Shown here in pieces: positions 63,124-64,000 of a stretch of 64,000 bases of DNA. The notes beneath the pieces were generated by a model. That model was not told where the DNA came from. It ran no database searches and saw only the letters and a list, made by a program, of their open reading frames with translations. Origin of the DNA: Sphingomonas liriopis (GTDB lineage Bacteria; Pseudomonadota; Alphaproteobacteria; Sphingomonadales; Sphingomonadaceae); assembly GCF_024211255.1 (NCBI RefSeq), contig NZ_JAMLDY010000005.1:62001-126000 (forward strand). Reading direction: 5' to 3'. The position numbers were made by a program, and so were the translations under genes. The first letter of the stretch is position 1. Every line of letters begins with the position of its first letter.

Positions 63124-64000
63124 ATGCGTAAATCTGATGCGCTCATGATCTGTCTGGCGACCAGCGCGATCATCGCTGCCGTGCCGGCCGCCGCGCAGGC
63201 GGAGACCCGCACCATCGCGGCGCTGCGCCGCTACGACATCGATGCCGGCAGCATGAAGGCGGCGCTCGACGCCTGGGCGCGCCAGTCGAAACGACAGATC
63301 CTCTATCGCACCGATGACGTGCGCACGCTGCGCTCGCCGGGCGTGCGCGGACGGCTGGGCGATGCCGATGCGCTCGACCGCATCCTGTCCGGGTCAGGCC
63401 TCAGGATGCACCGCGATGCATCGGGGGCGGTGGCGATCACGCGGCCCGTCGCCTTCGCCAGCACGATCGCGCAGGACGTCGCCCCCACGGCGGCGGCACA
63501 GGAGCCTGCCGCGACGCAGGACGCAAGCGGCATCCAGGACATCGTCGTCACCGCGCGCCGCACCGAGGAGCGCGCGCAGAAGGTTCCCGTCTCGCTGACC
63601 GCGTTCACGCAGGACACGATCCGCCAAAAGAGTATCAACACGGCCACCGACCTGCAGAATTTCACGCCGTCGCTGACCGTGCTCGGCAACGTCGCACGCA
63701 ATCAGGAGACCTATACGATCCGCGGCATGGGCGGCGGCGGTGGCGCCGGCACCGGCAGCGGCCCCGGCGTCGTCGGCTATTTCGCCGAGGTGCCATCCTC
63801 GGCCAGCGGCCCGGGCAGCTTCTACGACCTCGCTTCGCTGCAGGTGCTCAAAGGTCCGCAAGGCACGCTGTTCGGGCGCAACACCACCGGTGGCGCGGTC
63901 TTGCTCGAGCCGGCGCGTCCGAAGATGAACCGCGTCGAAGGCTATGTCGAGGGGACGCTCGGCAACCTGCGCCGTCGCAGCGCGCAGGGCGCGCTCAACA
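63124..64000 (+). CDS. TonB-dependent receptor with STN signalling domain, 3' end outside window
   Basis: The visible 292 residues hold a signal peptide (1-26, ending AAAQAE), an STN domain (about 36-105; YDIDAGSMKAALDAWARQSK), a TonB-box-like DIVVTARRTEERA (about 138-151) and the plug with LKGPQGTLFGRNTTGGAV (about 242-259). AAGGGGGGG lies just before ATG 63124. The frame is still open at the last base. The STN domain and the sigma/FecR genes just upstream mark it as a signalling transducer that induces its own transcription. The ligand is unknown; iron-siderophore and carbohydrate receptors both use this arrangement. Confidence 0.93.
   Translation, partial: MRKSDALMICLATSAIIAAVPAAAQAETRTIAALRRYDIDAGSMKAALDAWARQSKRQILYRTDDVRTLRSPGVRGRLGDADALDRILSGSGLRMHRDASGAVAITRPVAFASTIAQDVAPTAAAQEPAATQDASGIQDIVVTARRTEERAQKVPVSLTAFTQDTIRQKSINTATDLQNFTPSLTVLGNVARNQETYTIRGMGGGGGAGTGSGPGVVGYFAEVPSSASGPGSFYDLASLQVLKGPQGTLFGRNTTGGAVLLEPARPKMNRVEGYVEGTLGNLRRRSAQGALN

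Overview
The window is about 64 kb of GC-rich DNA from what looks like a sphingomonad (Sphingomonas or a close relative, Alphaproteobacteria). The evidence is the very high third-position GC, four TonB-dependent receptors, several S10 peptidases, a sigma/FecR/receptor module, and two copies of a palindrome built on TTCGCCCTGAGCCTGTCGAA that I associate with sphingomonad genomes. This is an inference from content; there is no rRNA or other marker gene here. I saw no tRNA, rRNA, CRISPR array, transposase or integrase.

Region A (about 0.6-17.6 kb) looks like a peptide and amino-acid scavenging island. An Lrp-type regulator is divergent from an ornithine cyclodeaminase-like enzyme and an amidohydrolase. 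Then come three secreted S10 serine carboxypeptidases, a Tat-exported class V PLP enzyme, a large TonB-dependent receptor, a class I aminotransferase, an APC amino-acid permease and an FMN 2-hydroxyacid dehydrogenase. Several stops and starts overlap (TGATG, GTGA, TTGA, ATGA), which suggests tightly coupled translation. Two decayed genes lie at the right edge: a GFA-family gene without its 5' end, and a scrap of acetyl-CoA synthetase. A leftward ClC channel / DUF389 pair follows (17.7-20.5 kb).

Region B (about 20.9-50.9 kb) looks like one large catabolic locus for a hydrophobic, probably methyl-branched and/or ring-containing compound. It encodes EthD, an alpha-methylacyl-CoA racemase, two thiolases, two TetR regulators, a Baeyer-Villiger-type monooxygenase, a P450 and an adrenodoxin-type ferredoxin, two SDRs, two acyl-CoA dehydrogenases, an ACAD10/LvaA-like kinase, a TonB-dependent receptor, two CrtC/AttH lipocalin-like proteins, an orphan secretin, an alpha/beta hydrolase, two acyl-CoA synthetases, an enoyl-CoA hydratase, a FadB-like fusion protein and an aldehyde dehydrogenase. 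Three promoters share a GTC-N6-GAC palindrome and two others share a 16-mer, so the locus may be a regulon. A plausible flow is hydroxylation or ketone formation (P450, SDR), Baeyer-Villiger insertion, ester or lactone hydrolysis, CoA activation, hydroxyacyl-CoA isomerisation by the kinase/ACAD pair, then beta-oxidation.

Region C (51.2-53.6 kb) holds housekeeping or small genes: rlmJ, an HNH protein, a small unknown and a secreted FKBP isomerase.

Region D (54.0-61.5 kb) is a compact locus best explained as use of glucosylglycerate or mannosylglycerate. It has a GH63/MGH1-type hydrolase coupled to a TonB-dependent receptor on the minus strand, and a LysR regulator, glycerate 2-kinase and MFS transporter on the plus strand, with two similar T-N11-A candidate LysR sites. 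Region E (61.5-64 kb) is an ECF sigma factor, FecR anti-sigma factor and an STN-bearing TonB-dependent receptor that runs off the window end.
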